Positions 19,234 to 28,508 of a stretch of 64,000 bases of DNA are shown here, piece after piece. The translations under genes were made by a program, and so were the position numbers. The number at the start of each line of letters is the position of its first letter. The first letter of the stretch is position 1. Location of the stretch: NCBI RefSeq assembly GCF_000382145.1, contig NZ_KB907632.1:1-64000 (forward strand), written 5' to 3'. The notes under the pieces are model-generated. The model made no database searches. It was given only the letters and a program-made list of their open reading frames with translations, and was not told the DNA's origin. The stretch comes from Psychrobacter lutiphocae DSM 21542. GTDB taxonomy: Bacteria > Pseudomonadota > Gammaproteobacteria > Pseudomonadales > Moraxellaceae.

Positions 19234-19287
19234 TAGGTGTAACCTTTACTTTTATTTGTTTAACTTGATTTTACTATGTAACAAAAG

Positions 19288-19318
19288 AGGCCTGTATCCA
19301 TTGATACGGGCTTTTTTT
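19288..19318 (+). terminator. Terminator of rppH
   Basis: The stem GCCTGTATC/GATACGGGC (one G-T pair) with loop CATT is followed by seven T. It lies between the convergent rppH and NRDE genes. Confidence 0.88.
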
Positions 19319-19350
19319 GTGCGCTATTCTATCTTTAATACACGCCAGCT

Positions 19351-20217
19351 TTAATACGTACCAGCCTTATATTCTCGACTGAATAAAGTTAACTCAAGCT
19401 TCTTGTTAAAGTCTGTCATATTATCTTTATATTGATTTGGACTTTGCTCTTTATTAATGATCGTCTGTTTTAACGTCAAAATGCTTTGAGTCCTAGTACC
19501 ATAGTTAGGTAACTTAGGTGTATCAATACAGATGGATGACAAGGATTGTTCCAGCTCTGATGGCATACCTGTATCTGGCAAGGCTGTACCTTTTGGGGCT
19601 TGCCTACTATCTGACAGCACCTCCCAAGCCGCTGGTTGCCAGTAGCTCATATCACCCTTATAAAACTCAAAACTCTCAGCGATAAGCGGTAGGATCTCTT
19701 GACGTACTCGCCCACGCAATTTTTCACACTTAAACCATTCATCATCTGGCTGACCATTAGAGATAACATGCAGGCCACTATATAGAGGGGTCGGTGGATA
19801 CCCTCGGTTGTTTACAATGACTGCTTGTTTGTCATCGCCAACAATCAGGTTGAAGCCTGCATAGGCCTGTAAATCGATTTGTTTGGCATAAACCAAAGGC
19901 GATACATCGCTAGTTAAAAAGTTGGTGACCAACTCACCACGTGAGCGCTGATTTTCAGTCGCTTGTATCCCATCTCTAAAATTTAATACTGTGGCCCATC
20001 GTCCATTTTGTCTTAATAGTGCTTCCGAACCATTGACTTGTTTTTGGTGAATACCGAGCCATGTTCCACCGCTTGTATTATCACGTCCAGCATAAATAGG
20101 CGCATCTAACCACTGATGTACTGATGTGGTCGGGCGTGCTAAAAACTCATCTCGATTTGACAGTAATACTAATGGCATCTCATCAAATAACTGCCAAGCA
20201 ATGGCGACAATGCACAT
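19351..20217 (-). CDS. NRDE family protein (TANGO2-like)
   Basis: A 288-residue protein. The family-defining N-terminus MCIVAIAW (with Cys2 as candidate N-terminal nucleophile) and the LLSNRDEFLARPT block (about residues 17-29) are present, followed by YAGRDNTSGGTWLGI and FNLIVGD. NRDE/TANGO2 proteins are linked to haem handling and lipid or coenzyme A metabolism in other organisms, with no settled bacterial role. The residue after Met is Cys in a form expected of Ntn-type hydrolases. Convergent to rppH. Confidence 0.85.
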   Translation of the reverse strand: MCIVAIAWQLFDEMPLVLLSNRDEFLARPTTSVHQWLDAPIYAGRDNTSGGTWLGIHQKQVNGSEALLRQNGRWATVLNFRDGIQATENQRSRGELVTNFLTSDVSPLVYAKQIDLQAYAGFNLIVGDDKQAVIVNNRGYPPTPLYSGLHVISNGQPDDEWFKCEKLRGRVRQEILPLIAESFEFYKGDMSYWQPAAWEVLSDSRQAPKGTALPDTGMPSELEQSLSSICIDTPKLPNYGTRTQSILTLKQTIINKEQSPNQYKDNMTDFNKKLELTLFSREYKAGTY

Positions 20218-20248
20218 AGCAACTCCTTATTTAAGTGTGTCATTTTTT

Positions 20249-20296
20249 ATGACTATTTTTATTAATGACTATTTTTATTAATCACTATTTTTACTG
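20249..20296. repeat. Tandem repeat, two and a half 16-bp units
   Basis: ATGACTATTTTTATTA occurs twice in tandem, followed by a third unit with three changes. Located just upstream of the NRDE gene start in the shared regulatory region with urtA. Confidence 0.85.
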
Positions 20297-20324
20297 AGTG
20301 TACTCACTCACTTCCTTACTCTTA

Positions 20325-20371
20325 TGGTGCAAATACTCCGTTTCTAATACTTGCATCACCAATATGGTGCA
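20325..20371 (+). promoter_or_regulatory. Candidate NtrC binding sites upstream of urtABCDE
   Basis: The palindromic TGCATCACCAATATGGTGCA at 20352-20371 closely fits the NtrC consensus (TGCAC, spacer, GGTGCA). A half-site TGGTGCA at 20325-20331 lies 40 bp (about four helical turns) upstream of the equivalent TGGTGCA at 20365. Both lie on one face of the helix about 65-105 bp upstream of a sigma-54-like promoter, the normal geometry for an NtrC enhancer. Confidence 0.65.
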
Positions 20372-20430
20372 AAAACAAGAGGTAATTCTCTAAAAAATAA
20401 CGGTTTAGGTACATTTTAATGTATTTCAAC

Positions 20431-20447
20431 TTGGCATGGATATTGAA
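20431..20447 (+). promoter_or_regulatory. Candidate sigma-54 (-24/-12) promoter of urtABCDE
   Basis: TTGGCATGGATATTGAA fits the RpoN pattern TGGCAY-N5-TTGCW except that the -12 GC is GA. It lies 77 bp before the urtA ATG and downstream of the NtrC-like sites. Urea transporters are nitrogen-regulated in other bacteria, which supports the reading. Confidence 0.55.
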
Positions 20448-20523
20448 CTATTAGTATCAGTCAAACACAACAGGTTTATATTTACCACCCTGCTACTTTT
20501 TTTATTTTTTTAGGAGAAAAATT

Positions 20524-21894
20524 ATGTCGTTATCTTCATCCGTTGCCACACTGAACATGACATCTACTGATGCACTAACAGCTATCCAACATACACCCAC
20601 CTCATTCAAGTCACGCCTATCGTTATTAGCCGTTGCCGTTGTGGGTAGTCTAAGTCTTATCGGTTGTCAAAAGCCTGCTGAAACCACACCAGCAACAGAA
20701 ACATCTGAAACTTCAACCGAAACAACCTCAACGCCAGCAACAGATGGCGATACGATCAAGGTCGGTATTTTACACTCACTGTCAGGCACTATGGCCATCT
20801 CTGAAACCTCGTTAAAAGACACCGCCTTGATGACCATTGATGAGATTAATGCAAATGGCGGTGTATTGGGCAAAAAGCTTGAACCTGTCGTGGTTGATCC
20901 TGCGTCAGATTGGCCATTATTTGCGGAAAAGGCACGTCAGCTATTAACCCAAGACGAAGTTGACGTTATCTTTGGGGGTTGGACGTCTGTCTCTCGTAAG
21001 TCAGTACTGCCTGTGGTGGAAGAGTTAAATGGCTTGATGTTTTATCCTGTTCAGTATGAAGGTCAAGAGCAGTCTGAAAATATCTTTTACACAGGAGCTG
21101 CGCCCAACCAACAAGCTATTCCTGCGGTTGAGTACCTAATGAGCCCTGAGGGCGGTAGTGCAGAGCGCTTTGTATTACTGGGTACGGATTATGTTTATCC
21201 ACGCACCACCAATCAGATTTTACGTGCTTTCTTAAAGTCGAAGGGCGTGGCGGATGAAGACATCATGGAAGAGTATACCCCATTTGGCTTTAGTAACTAT
21301 CAAACCATCGTAGGTAATGTTAAAAACTTTGCAGCAGGTAAAAAGACAGCGGTCATCTCTACTATTAATGGAGACTCAAACGTGCCGTTTTATCGTGAGC
21401 TTGCTAACCAAGGCATTAAAGCTTCTGACATCCCTGTTATGGCATTTTCGGTCGGTGAGGAGGAGCTACGGGGTATCGATACCAGCTTGTTAGAGGGTCA
21501 TTTGGCAGCATGGAACTATTTCATGTCGATCAAAAACCCAATTAACAACGACTTTACCAAAAAATATCAGCAATATGCCGTAGATCACAACCTACCTAAT
21601 GCCGATAAAGTTGTGACTAATGATCCTATGGAAGCCACTTATGTGGGCATCAATTTGTGGAAGCAAGCGGTTGAAAAGGCAGGTACCACAGATGTAGATA
21701 AGGTACGCATAAGTATGGGTGGTCAGACCTTTGATGCACCATCAGGCTATACCTTAAAAATGGATGAAGAAAACCATCACTTATGGAAGCCTGTGATGAT
21801 TGGACAGATTCGTACAGACGGTCAGTTTGATGTCATTAACAAAACACCAGAAGTGATTCGTGCTGAGCCTTGGAGCCAGTATATTCCAAAATAA
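20524..21894 (+). CDS. urtA: Urea ABC transporter, substrate-binding protein
   Basis: A 456-residue periplasmic binding protein of the branched-chain amino-acid/amide type. The signal region is long (hydrophobic core about residues 32-46) and ends in the lipobox LIGC, so it is probably a lipoprotein. A Thr/Glu-rich linker follows. The mature domain begins DTIKVGILHSLSGTMAISE and contains FGGWTSVSRKSVLPVVEE, MFYPVQYEGQEQS and NDPMEATYVGINLW, strong UrtA signatures. The start is supported by AGGAG at 7 nt. First gene of urtABCDE, though a MITE separates it from urtB. Confidence 0.95.
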   Translation: MSLSSSVATLNMTSTDALTAIQHTPTSFKSRLSLLAVAVVGSLSLIGCQKPAETTPATETSETSTETTSTPATDGDTIKVGILHSLSGTMAISETSLKDTALMTIDEINANGGVLGKKLEPVVVDPASDWPLFAEKARQLLTQDEVDVIFGGWTSVSRKSVLPVVEELNGLMFYPVQYEGQEQSENIFYTGAAPNQQAIPAVEYLMSPEGGSAERFVLLGTDYVYPRTTNQILRAFLKSKGVADEDIMEEYTPFGFSNYQTIVGNVKNFAAGKKTAVISTINGDSNVPFYRELANQGIKASDIPVMAFSVGEEELRGIDTSLLEGHLAAWNYFMSIKNPINNDFTKKYQQYAVDHNLPNADKVVTNDPMEATYVGINLWKQAVEKAGTTDVDKVRISMGGQTFDAPSGYTLKMDEENHHLWKPVMIGQIRTDGQFDVINKTPEVIRAEPWSQYIPK

Positions 21895-22010
21895 AGCGGC
21901 TTTTTAATACAGATAAGTCTTTTTTCTACACCTTCAACCCTCTTTCTTACGGCTGTTGCTGCTTTCATTGCCTTCAACCATTAACAAGAGGGTTGTTATC
22001 GACTTAATTA

Positions 22011-22112
22011 TACCAAATCTGAAAATTAAGATATCGAGGAAAACGAGTGCAAATGCTACAAGTAGTAGATTTAGCGAGTTTGACAAAGATAGGTTATTTT
22101 TCAGAAAAGGTA
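22011..22112. mobile_element. MITE family B, copy 2, between urtA and urtB
   Basis: 102 bp from TACCAAATCTGAAAA to TCAGAAAAGGTA, with TTA at 22008-22010 and 22113-22115. It has inserted in the 244-bp urtA-urtB spacer, within what should be a single transcription unit, 26 bp upstream of the urtB ATG. Confidence 0.88.
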
Positions 22113-22138
22113 TTACATGACCACTAAGGAGCCGCTCT

Positions 22139-23986
22139 ATGCTGCACCCGACTTTAAGCGCAGTGACAGAAGATGCCTTGCCCGACCATTCCAATCACAC
22201 CCAATCAGATGTGTCATCGCACACTCAGCTTTTTTTTCAGCGCTGTGCCAATGCTAAATTTACATGGTTACCATTATTACTTGTCAGTTTGTTAACCCTA
22301 TTACCTACGGCTCATGCAGATGACTCAGCTGTCACATTATCATCACAAACTGCAACAAATACCTCTGACATTGCAGCAAATCAAGTAGGTCAAGCATCAG
22401 ATACTGAGCAAGTAAACAGTGCCTCAGGTGATGTGATCGAACAGTTTGTAGCAGCAGATTTTTCCAAGCGCCAAGCCATGCTAAATAGTTGGCCCGGTAG
22501 TGTTGAAAGCTTAGATACCTTAGTTGACCTTATCAGCAAAGATGAGCTCTATCAGGGCAATGGAGGTCAGACTTATCTATTAAGCAGTGATGATCAATTA
22601 TTTACTTATCCAGATAAACAACAAACCTCAGACTGGCCCAGTGACTTATCTCAAGTCACTTTGACCAATGCTTTACGCTCAGCACTGATTTTTGGGCAAG
22701 CTAAGTTAAAACTGGCCTCAGAAAACCCCTCGCAGCGTTTAGAAGCGGTAGAAATTTTATCGGATAATATTGATCAAGTTGACCCAGCTCTTATCAGTAG
22801 CGCAACAACCAATGAAAGTAATCATAAGGTTGTTGAAGCCCTTACAGCGTTGCAAGCGCGTATTAATTTTAGAGATGGTAATCTTGCCACTAAAATTGCA
22901 GCTGTCCATCAGTTAGCGAACAGTGATAATCCGCAAGTATTGGTAGATATCCAGTCGGCATTGGCTACTGACAACCTAGATCCACAGTTACTAGATCCAC
23001 AGTTACTAGATCCACAGTTACTAGATCCACAGTTAAAAGCCGCACTTATAGATGCTGAAAGCAGTGTTTCTAATCGTATCCAAATCAGTACTTGGACGGG
23101 TCACTTATTCACTGGCATGAGTACTGCCAGTATTTTGTTACTCGCCGCTTTAGGCTTGGCCATTACTTTTGGTCTGCTTGGGGTGATAAACATGGCTCAT
23201 GGTGAGCTGATTATGATTGGTGCCTATGCCACCTATATGGTGCAAAATCTATTCCAAGCCTATTTACCAGGCATGGCAGGTTGGTACTTAGTGGCAGCTA
23301 TTCCTGTGGCGTTCTTAGTCAGCGCTATTATCGGTATGATTATTGAGCGTATCGTCATTCGACCCTTATATGGCCGTGAGCTAGAGACTTTACTTGCCAC
23401 CTTTGGTGTCAGCCTTATCTTAATGCAGTTGGTACGCATGATCTTTGGTGCACAAAACGTTGAGGTTAGTAACGTAAGCTGGTTAAGCGGGGCTTATCAA
23501 GTGTCTTCTAGCCTATCCCTACCATATAACCGCATCGCCATTATCGGTTTTACCATCATTGTATTGGCGCTGCTGGTTTATTTGCTAAACAAAACCCGTT
23601 TTGGCCTATTCGTCCGAGCAGTCACTCAAAACCGTCAAATGGCACGCTCTGTGGGTATCCCTTCAGCACGTATAGATATGTTGGCCTTTGGCCTAGGCTC
23701 AGGTTTAGCAGGTCTTGCTGGCTGTGCCTTGGCTCAAGTAGGTAACGTGGGTCCAGACTTAGGTCAAACTTATATTATTGATGCCTTCTTAGTGGTGGTA
23801 GTCGGTGGTGTAGGTCAGGTATGGGGGGCTGTATTGGCTGCTCTAGGCCTCGGTGTCAGTGGCACTGTTCTCGAAATCGGTATTGGTGCTGTAATGGCCA
23901 AAATAGTTTTATTGGTTCTTGTCATTCTGTTTATTCAGAAACGTCCACAAGGTTTATTCGCACTCAAAGGCCGCTTTGTGGATTAA
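22139..23986 (+). CDS. urtB: Urea ABC transporter, permease UrtB
   Basis: A 615-residue permease. A signal-like segment (about residues 45-61, ending AHA) leads into an extracytoplasmic domain of about 250 residues typical of UrtB and absent from LivH. The LivH-like membrane domain follows (about residues 325-610): GLLGVINMAHGELIMIGAYA, RPLYGRELETLLATFGVSL, VGGVGQVWGAVLAALGLG. A 15-bp repeat in the gene adds LDPQL four times in a row (about 280-299). AAGGAG lies 8 nt before the ATG. urtC starts 10 bp after the stop. Confidence 0.95.
   Translation: MLHPTLSAVTEDALPDHSNHTQSDVSSHTQLFFQRCANAKFTWLPLLLVSLLTLLPTAHADDSAVTLSSQTATNTSDIAANQVGQASDTEQVNSASGDVIEQFVAADFSKRQAMLNSWPGSVESLDTLVDLISKDELYQGNGGQTYLLSSDDQLFTYPDKQQTSDWPSDLSQVTLTNALRSALIFGQAKLKLASENPSQRLEAVEILSDNIDQVDPALISSATTNESNHKVVEALTALQARINFRDGNLATKIAAVHQLANSDNPQVLVDIQSALATDNLDPQLLDPQLLDPQLLDPQLKAALIDAESSVSNRIQISTWTGHLFTGMSTASILLLAALGLAITFGLLGVINMAHGELIMIGAYATYMVQNLFQAYLPGMAGWYLVAAIPVAFLVSAIIGMIIERIVIRPLYGRELETLLATFGVSLILMQLVRMIFGAQNVEVSNVSWLSGAYQVSSSLSLPYNRIAIIGFTIIVLALLVYLLNKTRFGLFVRAVTQNRQMARSVGIPSARIDMLAFGLGSGLAGLAGCALAQVGNVGPDLGQTYIIDAFLVVVVGGVGQVWGAVLAALGLGVSGTVLEIGIGAVMAKIVLLVLVILFIQKRPQGLFALKGRFVD
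22976..23035 (+). repeat. In-frame tandem repeat inside urtB (4 x 15 bp)
   Basis: Four perfect copies of CTAGATCCACAGTTA, encoding LDPQL each. Fifteen bases keep frame, so slippage would change only the number of pentapeptides in the extracytoplasmic domain. Confidence 0.95.
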
Positions 23987-23996
23987 GGAGAACACC

Positions 23997-25064
23997 ATGA
24001 GCTTTACCCAATTATTATCAGACAAACCCCGTAATGCCCTACTTATTGGCCTATGTTTCTTAGTTCTATTGATGTTGCCTTGGCTACATTTAATGCCTGA
24101 AACTTCGGCATTGCATTTATCCGCTTATTGGATAACTCTAATTGGCAAAATTATGGCATTGGCCATGGTCGCCTTAGCACTAGACTTGGTTTGGGGCTAT
24201 GCGGGTATACTCAGCTTAGGTCACGGCTTGTACTTTGCCTTAGGTGGCTATGCTTTTGGTATGTACTTGACTCGAGAAACTGCTGGAGATGCCCTACCTG
24301 ACTTTATGCGCTTTTTAAGTTGGACTGAAATGCCTTGGTATTGGGCAGGAACCCAATATTTCTGGTGGTCAATAGCTTTAGTGGTATTGGTTCCAGGGTT
24401 GGTGGCTTTTATTTTTGGTTATTTTGCTTTTCGCTCAAAAATCAAAGGCGTTTATTTCTCCATCATCACCCAAGCCATGACCTACGCTGCGGCGCTGCTG
24501 TTCTTCCGTAACGAAACTGGCTTTGGTGGTAATAATGGCTTTACTGGATTTACTACTGTCTTAGGGTATGACATTACCGCAGCCTCTACTCGAGCCATGC
24601 TCTGCTTTGTAACCGCTTTGGCCTTGCTATTGTCCTATATCGGGCTGCGTTATCTTATGAACCAACCTTATGGTCGTGTGCTTGGTGCCATTCGTGATAG
24701 TGAAAACCGTTTGCAGTATCTAGGTTATAGAACCTTGTGGTACAAGCTATCTGCTTGGGTATTGTCTGCGATTATTGCAGGGATTGCCGGGGCATTGTAT
24801 GTGCCACAAGTAGGCATTATCAATCCAGGTGAAATGAATCCCGTTAACTCCATCGAGATGGCGGTATGGGTAGCTGCTGGTGGTCGTGGCACGTTAATTG
24901 GTGCGATTGTTGGCGCTGGTGCGGTGAATGCGATTAAAACTTACTTTACCGTAGCTTATCCAGAGTTTTGGCTACTAATTTTAGGGGGGCTGTTTGTTGT
25001 CGTTACCCTATTTTTACCAAATGGCATTATCGGTCTGCTTGATCGCTTTAAGAAGGAAAAGTAA
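23997..25064 (+). CDS. urtC: Urea ABC transporter, permease UrtC
   Basis: A 355-residue LivM-type permease. I chose the ATG at 23997 (AAGGAG at 7 nt) over an in-frame codon at 23919 that lies inside urtB. Hydrophobic helices run throughout; signatures include DLVWGYAGILSLGHGLYFALGG, NNGFTGFT and AVWVAAGGRGTLIGAIVGAG. The urtD start follows the stop by 2 bp, so translation is probably coupled. Confidence 0.95.
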   Translation: MSFTQLLSDKPRNALLIGLCFLVLLMLPWLHLMPETSALHLSAYWITLIGKIMALAMVALALDLVWGYAGILSLGHGLYFALGGYAFGMYLTRETAGDALPDFMRFLSWTEMPWYWAGTQYFWWSIALVVLVPGLVAFIFGYFAFRSKIKGVYFSIITQAMTYAAALLFFRNETGFGGNNGFTGFTTVLGYDITAASTRAMLCFVTALALLLSYIGLRYLMNQPYGRVLGAIRDSENRLQYLGYRTLWYKLSAWVLSAIIAGIAGALYVPQVGIINPGEMNPVNSIEMAVWVAAGGRGTLIGAIVGAGAVNAIKTYFTVAYPEFWLLILGGLFVVVTLFLPNGIIGLLDRFKKEK

Positions 25065-25066
25065 TA

Positions 25067-26014
25067 ATGACAAATCAAATCACCTTACCAAATACAGCAC
25101 AGCCAGATCCAGATACAGGCATTAGTGATCCATCATATACTAACCAACTATCTACGACACTATCTACTAATAGTCATCAACCAGTAACTGGCTTAGAGTT
25201 AGGTATAGAAGATCAGAATTTTGCTAGCGCAGCAGGTCTTGTCCATCCTGTCCCTAAGTCAGGGCCTGATTTAAGTCACGGCATTGCCTTATATCTTGAA
25301 GAAGTCAGTGTTTGGTTTGACTCCTTTCGTGCACTTAACAACCTATCATTATACATTGAAAAAGGTGAGTTGCGCTGTATTATTGGGCCTAACGGGGCAG
25401 GCAAGACCACGCTAATGGATGTGATCACAGGTAAAACTCGCCCGACAACAGGCACCGCTTTTTTTGGTCAAGTCCATGATTTATCCAAGCTGTCTACCGA
25501 GCAAATCGCTGAAGCTGGTATCGGGCGCAAATTCCAAAAGCCGACAGTTTTCGAAAACTTTACCGTACTAGATAACTTGATGTTAGCAGCTCCTAAAGAC
25601 AAACGGGTTTCAAAAAGTTGGTTTACTAAAATTGATGCTGATACCCAAGCTACGCTGGAATCAACGCTACAGCAAATTCGTTTAACTGAAATGTTACACA
25701 AGCCAGCGGGGCTATTGTCACATGGTCAAAAGCAGTGGCTAGAGATTGGTATGCTTTTGATGCAAAGTCCAAAACTTATTCTACTCGATGAGCCTGTGGC
25801 AGGAATGACTGATGCAGAAACCGAACACACTGCTGAATTATGCCTACGCCTGAAGCAAAACCATACTTTGGTAGTGGTCGAGCATGACATGACCTTTATC
25901 GATGCCATCAGCGAAAAGGTGACTGTACTGGCTAACGGTGCCATCTTGGCAGAGGGAACCTTAGATGAGGTTCAAAATGATGAGGCGGTTATTGAAACTT
26001 ATTTGGGTCGATAA
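25067..26014 (+). CDS. urtD: Urea ABC transporter, ATP-binding protein UrtD
   Basis: A 315-residue LivG-type ATPase. Walker A GPNGAGKTT (about residue 107), signature LSHGQKQWLEIGM, Walker B LILLDEPVAGM and the H-loop VVEHDM are intact. The core family is about 250 residues; the extra 65 or so at the N-terminus are polar and unconserved (Thr/Asn/Asp-rich). The start is supported by AAGGA at 9 nt. Confidence 0.94.
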   Translation: MTNQITLPNTAQPDPDTGISDPSYTNQLSTTLSTNSHQPVTGLELGIEDQNFASAAGLVHPVPKSGPDLSHGIALYLEEVSVWFDSFRALNNLSLYIEKGELRCIIGPNGAGKTTLMDVITGKTRPTTGTAFFGQVHDLSKLSTEQIAEAGIGRKFQKPTVFENFTVLDNLMLAAPKDKRVSKSWFTKIDADTQATLESTLQQIRLTEMLHKPAGLLSHGQKQWLEIGMLLMQSPKLILLDEPVAGMTDAETEHTAELCLRLKQNHTLVVVEHDMTFIDAISEKVTVLANGAILAEGTLDEVQNDEAVIETYLGR

Positions 26015-26111
26015 TTTGTCTTAATTTACAAGTCATGGTCTGCAAATTAGTAGGCTCTGTTTCGGTTAAAAAATAAACAGCTTTGTTTTCATAAATTTTT
26101 AGGGCGTTGTT

Positions 26112-26810
26112 ATGTTAGAAGTTAATGCGATAAATCAATACTATGGTGGTAGCCATATCTTACGCGATGTGTCGCTGATAGCACCTATTGGTGAGTGTAG
26201 TGTGGTACTGGGCCGTAATGGGGTCGGTAAAACCACTTTGCTTAAATGCTTAATGGGTATTTTGCCTATCAAATCGGGAGAGATTTTATTAAATGGGCAA
26301 GATATCAGCAAGCTGACGCCTGAACAGCGTGTACGAGCAGGCTTGGCTTACGTGCCACAAGGACGTGATATTTTTTCTACGCTTACCGTAGAGGAGAACA
26401 TCCTTATTGGTATGGCTAAGTTTTCGCAGAGTAAGGCCAGTAAAGTACCCAAACATCTCTATGATATATTTCCCGTCCTTGATGAAATGAAACATCGCCG
26501 TGGCGGTGACTTATCAGGGGGGCAACAGCAGCAGCTTGCCATTGCCCGTGCTCTTGCCTCTGAACCTAAAGTACTGATATTAGATGAACCCACTGAGGGT
26601 ATTCAGCCGTCCATCATTAAAGACATTGGGCGGGTGATACAAGATCTGGGTCGTCAAGGCAATATGGCCATTGTCTTGGTTGAACAGTTTTATGAGTTTG
26701 CCGAAGAATTGGCTGACAACTATACCGTATTATCAAGAGGACAAGTCGTTGCTCAAGGAAGGGGCGATGAAATGGCTGCCAATAATATTCAAGAGTTGGT
26801 TGCCATATAA
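26112..26810 (+). CDS. urtE: Urea ABC transporter, ATP-binding protein UrtE
   Basis: A 232-residue LivF-type ATPase. Walker A LGRNGVGKTTLLK (about residue 37), LSGGQQQQLAIARAL and LILDEPTEGIQPSI are intact. The opening MLEVNAINQYYGGSHILRDV is typical of UrtE. Last gene of the cluster, 97 bp after urtD, followed by a terminator. No urease genes are within the window. Confidence 0.95.
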   Translation: MLEVNAINQYYGGSHILRDVSLIAPIGECSVVLGRNGVGKTTLLKCLMGILPIKSGEILLNGQDISKLTPEQRVRAGLAYVPQGRDIFSTLTVEENILIGMAKFSQSKASKVPKHLYDIFPVLDEMKHRRGGDLSGGQQQQLAIARALASEPKVLILDEPTEGIQPSIIKDIGRVIQDLGRQGNMAIVLVEQFYEFAEELADNYTVLSRGQVVAQGRGDEMAANNIQELVAI

Positions 26811-26833
26811 CAGGCGCCACTGTCAGCTCACAT

Positions 26834-26868
26834 GACTGATGCGCTAGCGTTCAATCAGTCTTTTCTTT
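26834..26868 (+). terminator. Terminator of the urt operon
   Basis: The stem GACTGAT/ATCAGTC with a 13-nt loop is followed by TTTTCTTT. It overlaps the 3' end of the convergent DUF4139 gene, so the two genes share these bases. Confidence 0.6.
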
Positions 26869-28508
26869 GCCGGATAACTAATGGTGGTCGTGGTTTTAAC
26901 CGTTTGTGTTTGTTGCGGTGCCAACTCAAATTTCCAAGCAACAACGCCTTGTTGATCATTCCATTTTTGGGTGGTCACCGCAGGTGTATGTGTGGTCTCA
27001 AGCTTGATACCACTATCTCGGCTCACCGGCTCACTACCCAGTACTTCTAACTGTACTGTGCGATTGTGCAAGTTGGTGAATTGGTAAGCTTTGACCCGTG
27101 TTTGCTGTCTGCTTTGATTAAACACGCCACCTGCATCCCCTTTAACCGTATCGTCTGTCAGCTGTTTGATCACAATATTTGTGTCAGACCCAAAGCCAAT
27201 GCCCTGCTCTGTTAGACGTTGATAGTTGTATTGGGTTTGTCCTATATAGTTGTCATCACGATACAGCTGCATGCTACCATCCGCCCACTCTGGCGTTATA
27301 AATGGCGCTGTCGCATACCAATAGGCTTTTTGCTCTACCTCTGGCGTGCTGCGTAACCACAGACTACTTTGACCAGATTTTTCGTCAATTTTGGTACGGA
27401 CACGTCGACCATCGCTGGCGATACTGACTTTTTGTGGTAGGCGATATTCGGTGATGCCATTTTTGTGAGCGCTACTGACATCAAAGCTTGGCAACGGCAT
27501 TTGCTCATCTGCTGCCGCCTCAGCATAGACTCTGTCCGCACCACCCCCACCCATGACAATGACAGGCGCTGGGGTGGGCACCAGCTCTTCTCTTTGCGGT
27601 GGTATCTCGTAAAGATCGAAATAAGACACCCTTGGCAGTCGATTTGCAGTGCTTTGATTGGGATTAACCGTACTGAGTACCACAGGAATATTGTTCCAGT
27701 TTTCACCGGTTTGTTGCGCAATCACAGCAGAAGCGGTAATGGCAAGTTGCCCTGTATTGGTATCCAAACGTGCTTGATAGCTTGGCTGCCAGCTTGCGCC
27801 TTGTACCTGATAATGCAGCTTGACTGTCCCTGAACCACGACTCGCCATACGCACACTGACCTGAGTCACCGTATTGTTATTGCTGTTCGTATTGCCCACA
27901 GAAGCCATCAGCTGATCTAGATCGTCTTGCATCTTGGCTTGCTGTTGTTGCAACTGAATCAGACGTTTGTTTGTATGAGCAGCTTGGGTTTGTAACTCAT
28001 TGGCCTGTTTACCAATACCGCCTTCAATATTGATATTGGACGCCTTGGTTAAATGGGTTAAATAGGCTTGCGTCAACTTGGTCGCTTCAAGCTCTGCATT
28101 GATATTATCTAGCTTATCTTGATAATCACGAGCGTTGCTATCATCTTGGTAACAGCACAAATTGGCCTGCTCACCTGATACACGCCGAATGCTAATTTCA
28201 CCAATATTGATACCTGGGCTAGCTTGAACACTGATGCTATTGTCGTCAATTTTTGGTGATAAACAAGAAAACAGCAAAACTTGCTCACCATTTTTGCTAC
28301 CATTTGTATGTATTGGGAGACTGCGAGTCACACTCGCTAAACCTTGATAAATGGTGACTTCTTCGATTTGACTGATATTGGCATGGGCGGACAGATGAGT
28401 CATGATCAACCCAAAAGCTGTTGAGGTTGCCAACATAGAGAGCTTTAGCGCAGCTTGCTTTAGTTTTCCATGCTTGAACTTGCTATCTGTGACGGATACA
28501 CCTGACAT
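26844..28508 (-). CDS. DUF4139 (MuiA-like) exported protein
   Basis: A 554-residue protein. The signal peptide lies at residues about 20-42 (cleavage near AHA). After it come ISQIEEVTIYQGLASVTR, as in the DUF4140 N-terminal domain, a Gln-rich coiled coil (about 120-190, QLQQQQAKMQDDLDQL), then the DUF4139 beta domain (about 205-550) with LHYQVQGASWQPSYQARLD. The family was named for a mucoidy-inhibitor gene; the biochemical role is unknown. It is convergent with urtE and its last codons lie inside that operon's terminator. Confidence 0.85.
   Translation of the reverse strand: MSGVSVTDSKFKHGKLKQAALKLSMLATSTAFGLIMTHLSAHANISQIEEVTIYQGLASVTRSLPIHTNGSKNGEQVLLFSCLSPKIDDNSISVQASPGINIGEISIRRVSGEQANLCCYQDDSNARDYQDKLDNINAELEATKLTQAYLTHLTKASNINIEGGIGKQANELQTQAAHTNKRLIQLQQQQAKMQDDLDQLMASVGNTNSNNNTVTQVSVRMASRGSGTVKLHYQVQGASWQPSYQARLDTNTGQLAITASAVIAQQTGENWNNIPVVLSTVNPNQSTANRLPRVSYFDLYEIPPQREELVPTPAPVIVMGGGGADRVYAEAAADEQMPLPSFDVSSAHKNGITEYRLPQKVSIASDGRRVRTKIDEKSGQSSLWLRSTPEVEQKAYWYATAPFITPEWADGSMQLYRDDNYIGQTQYNYQRLTEQGIGFGSDTNIVIKQLTDDTVKGDAGGVFNQSRQQTRVKAYQFTNLHNRTVQLEVLGSEPVSRDSGIKLETTHTPAVTTQKWNDQQGVVAWKFELAPQQTQTVKTTTTISYPAKKRLIER

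Noticed and set aside
21934-22194. An 86-codon minus frame over the urtA-urtB spacer
   Set aside because: Most of it is MITE sequence that gives the same hydrophobic peptide at other copies; no independent evidence of a gene.
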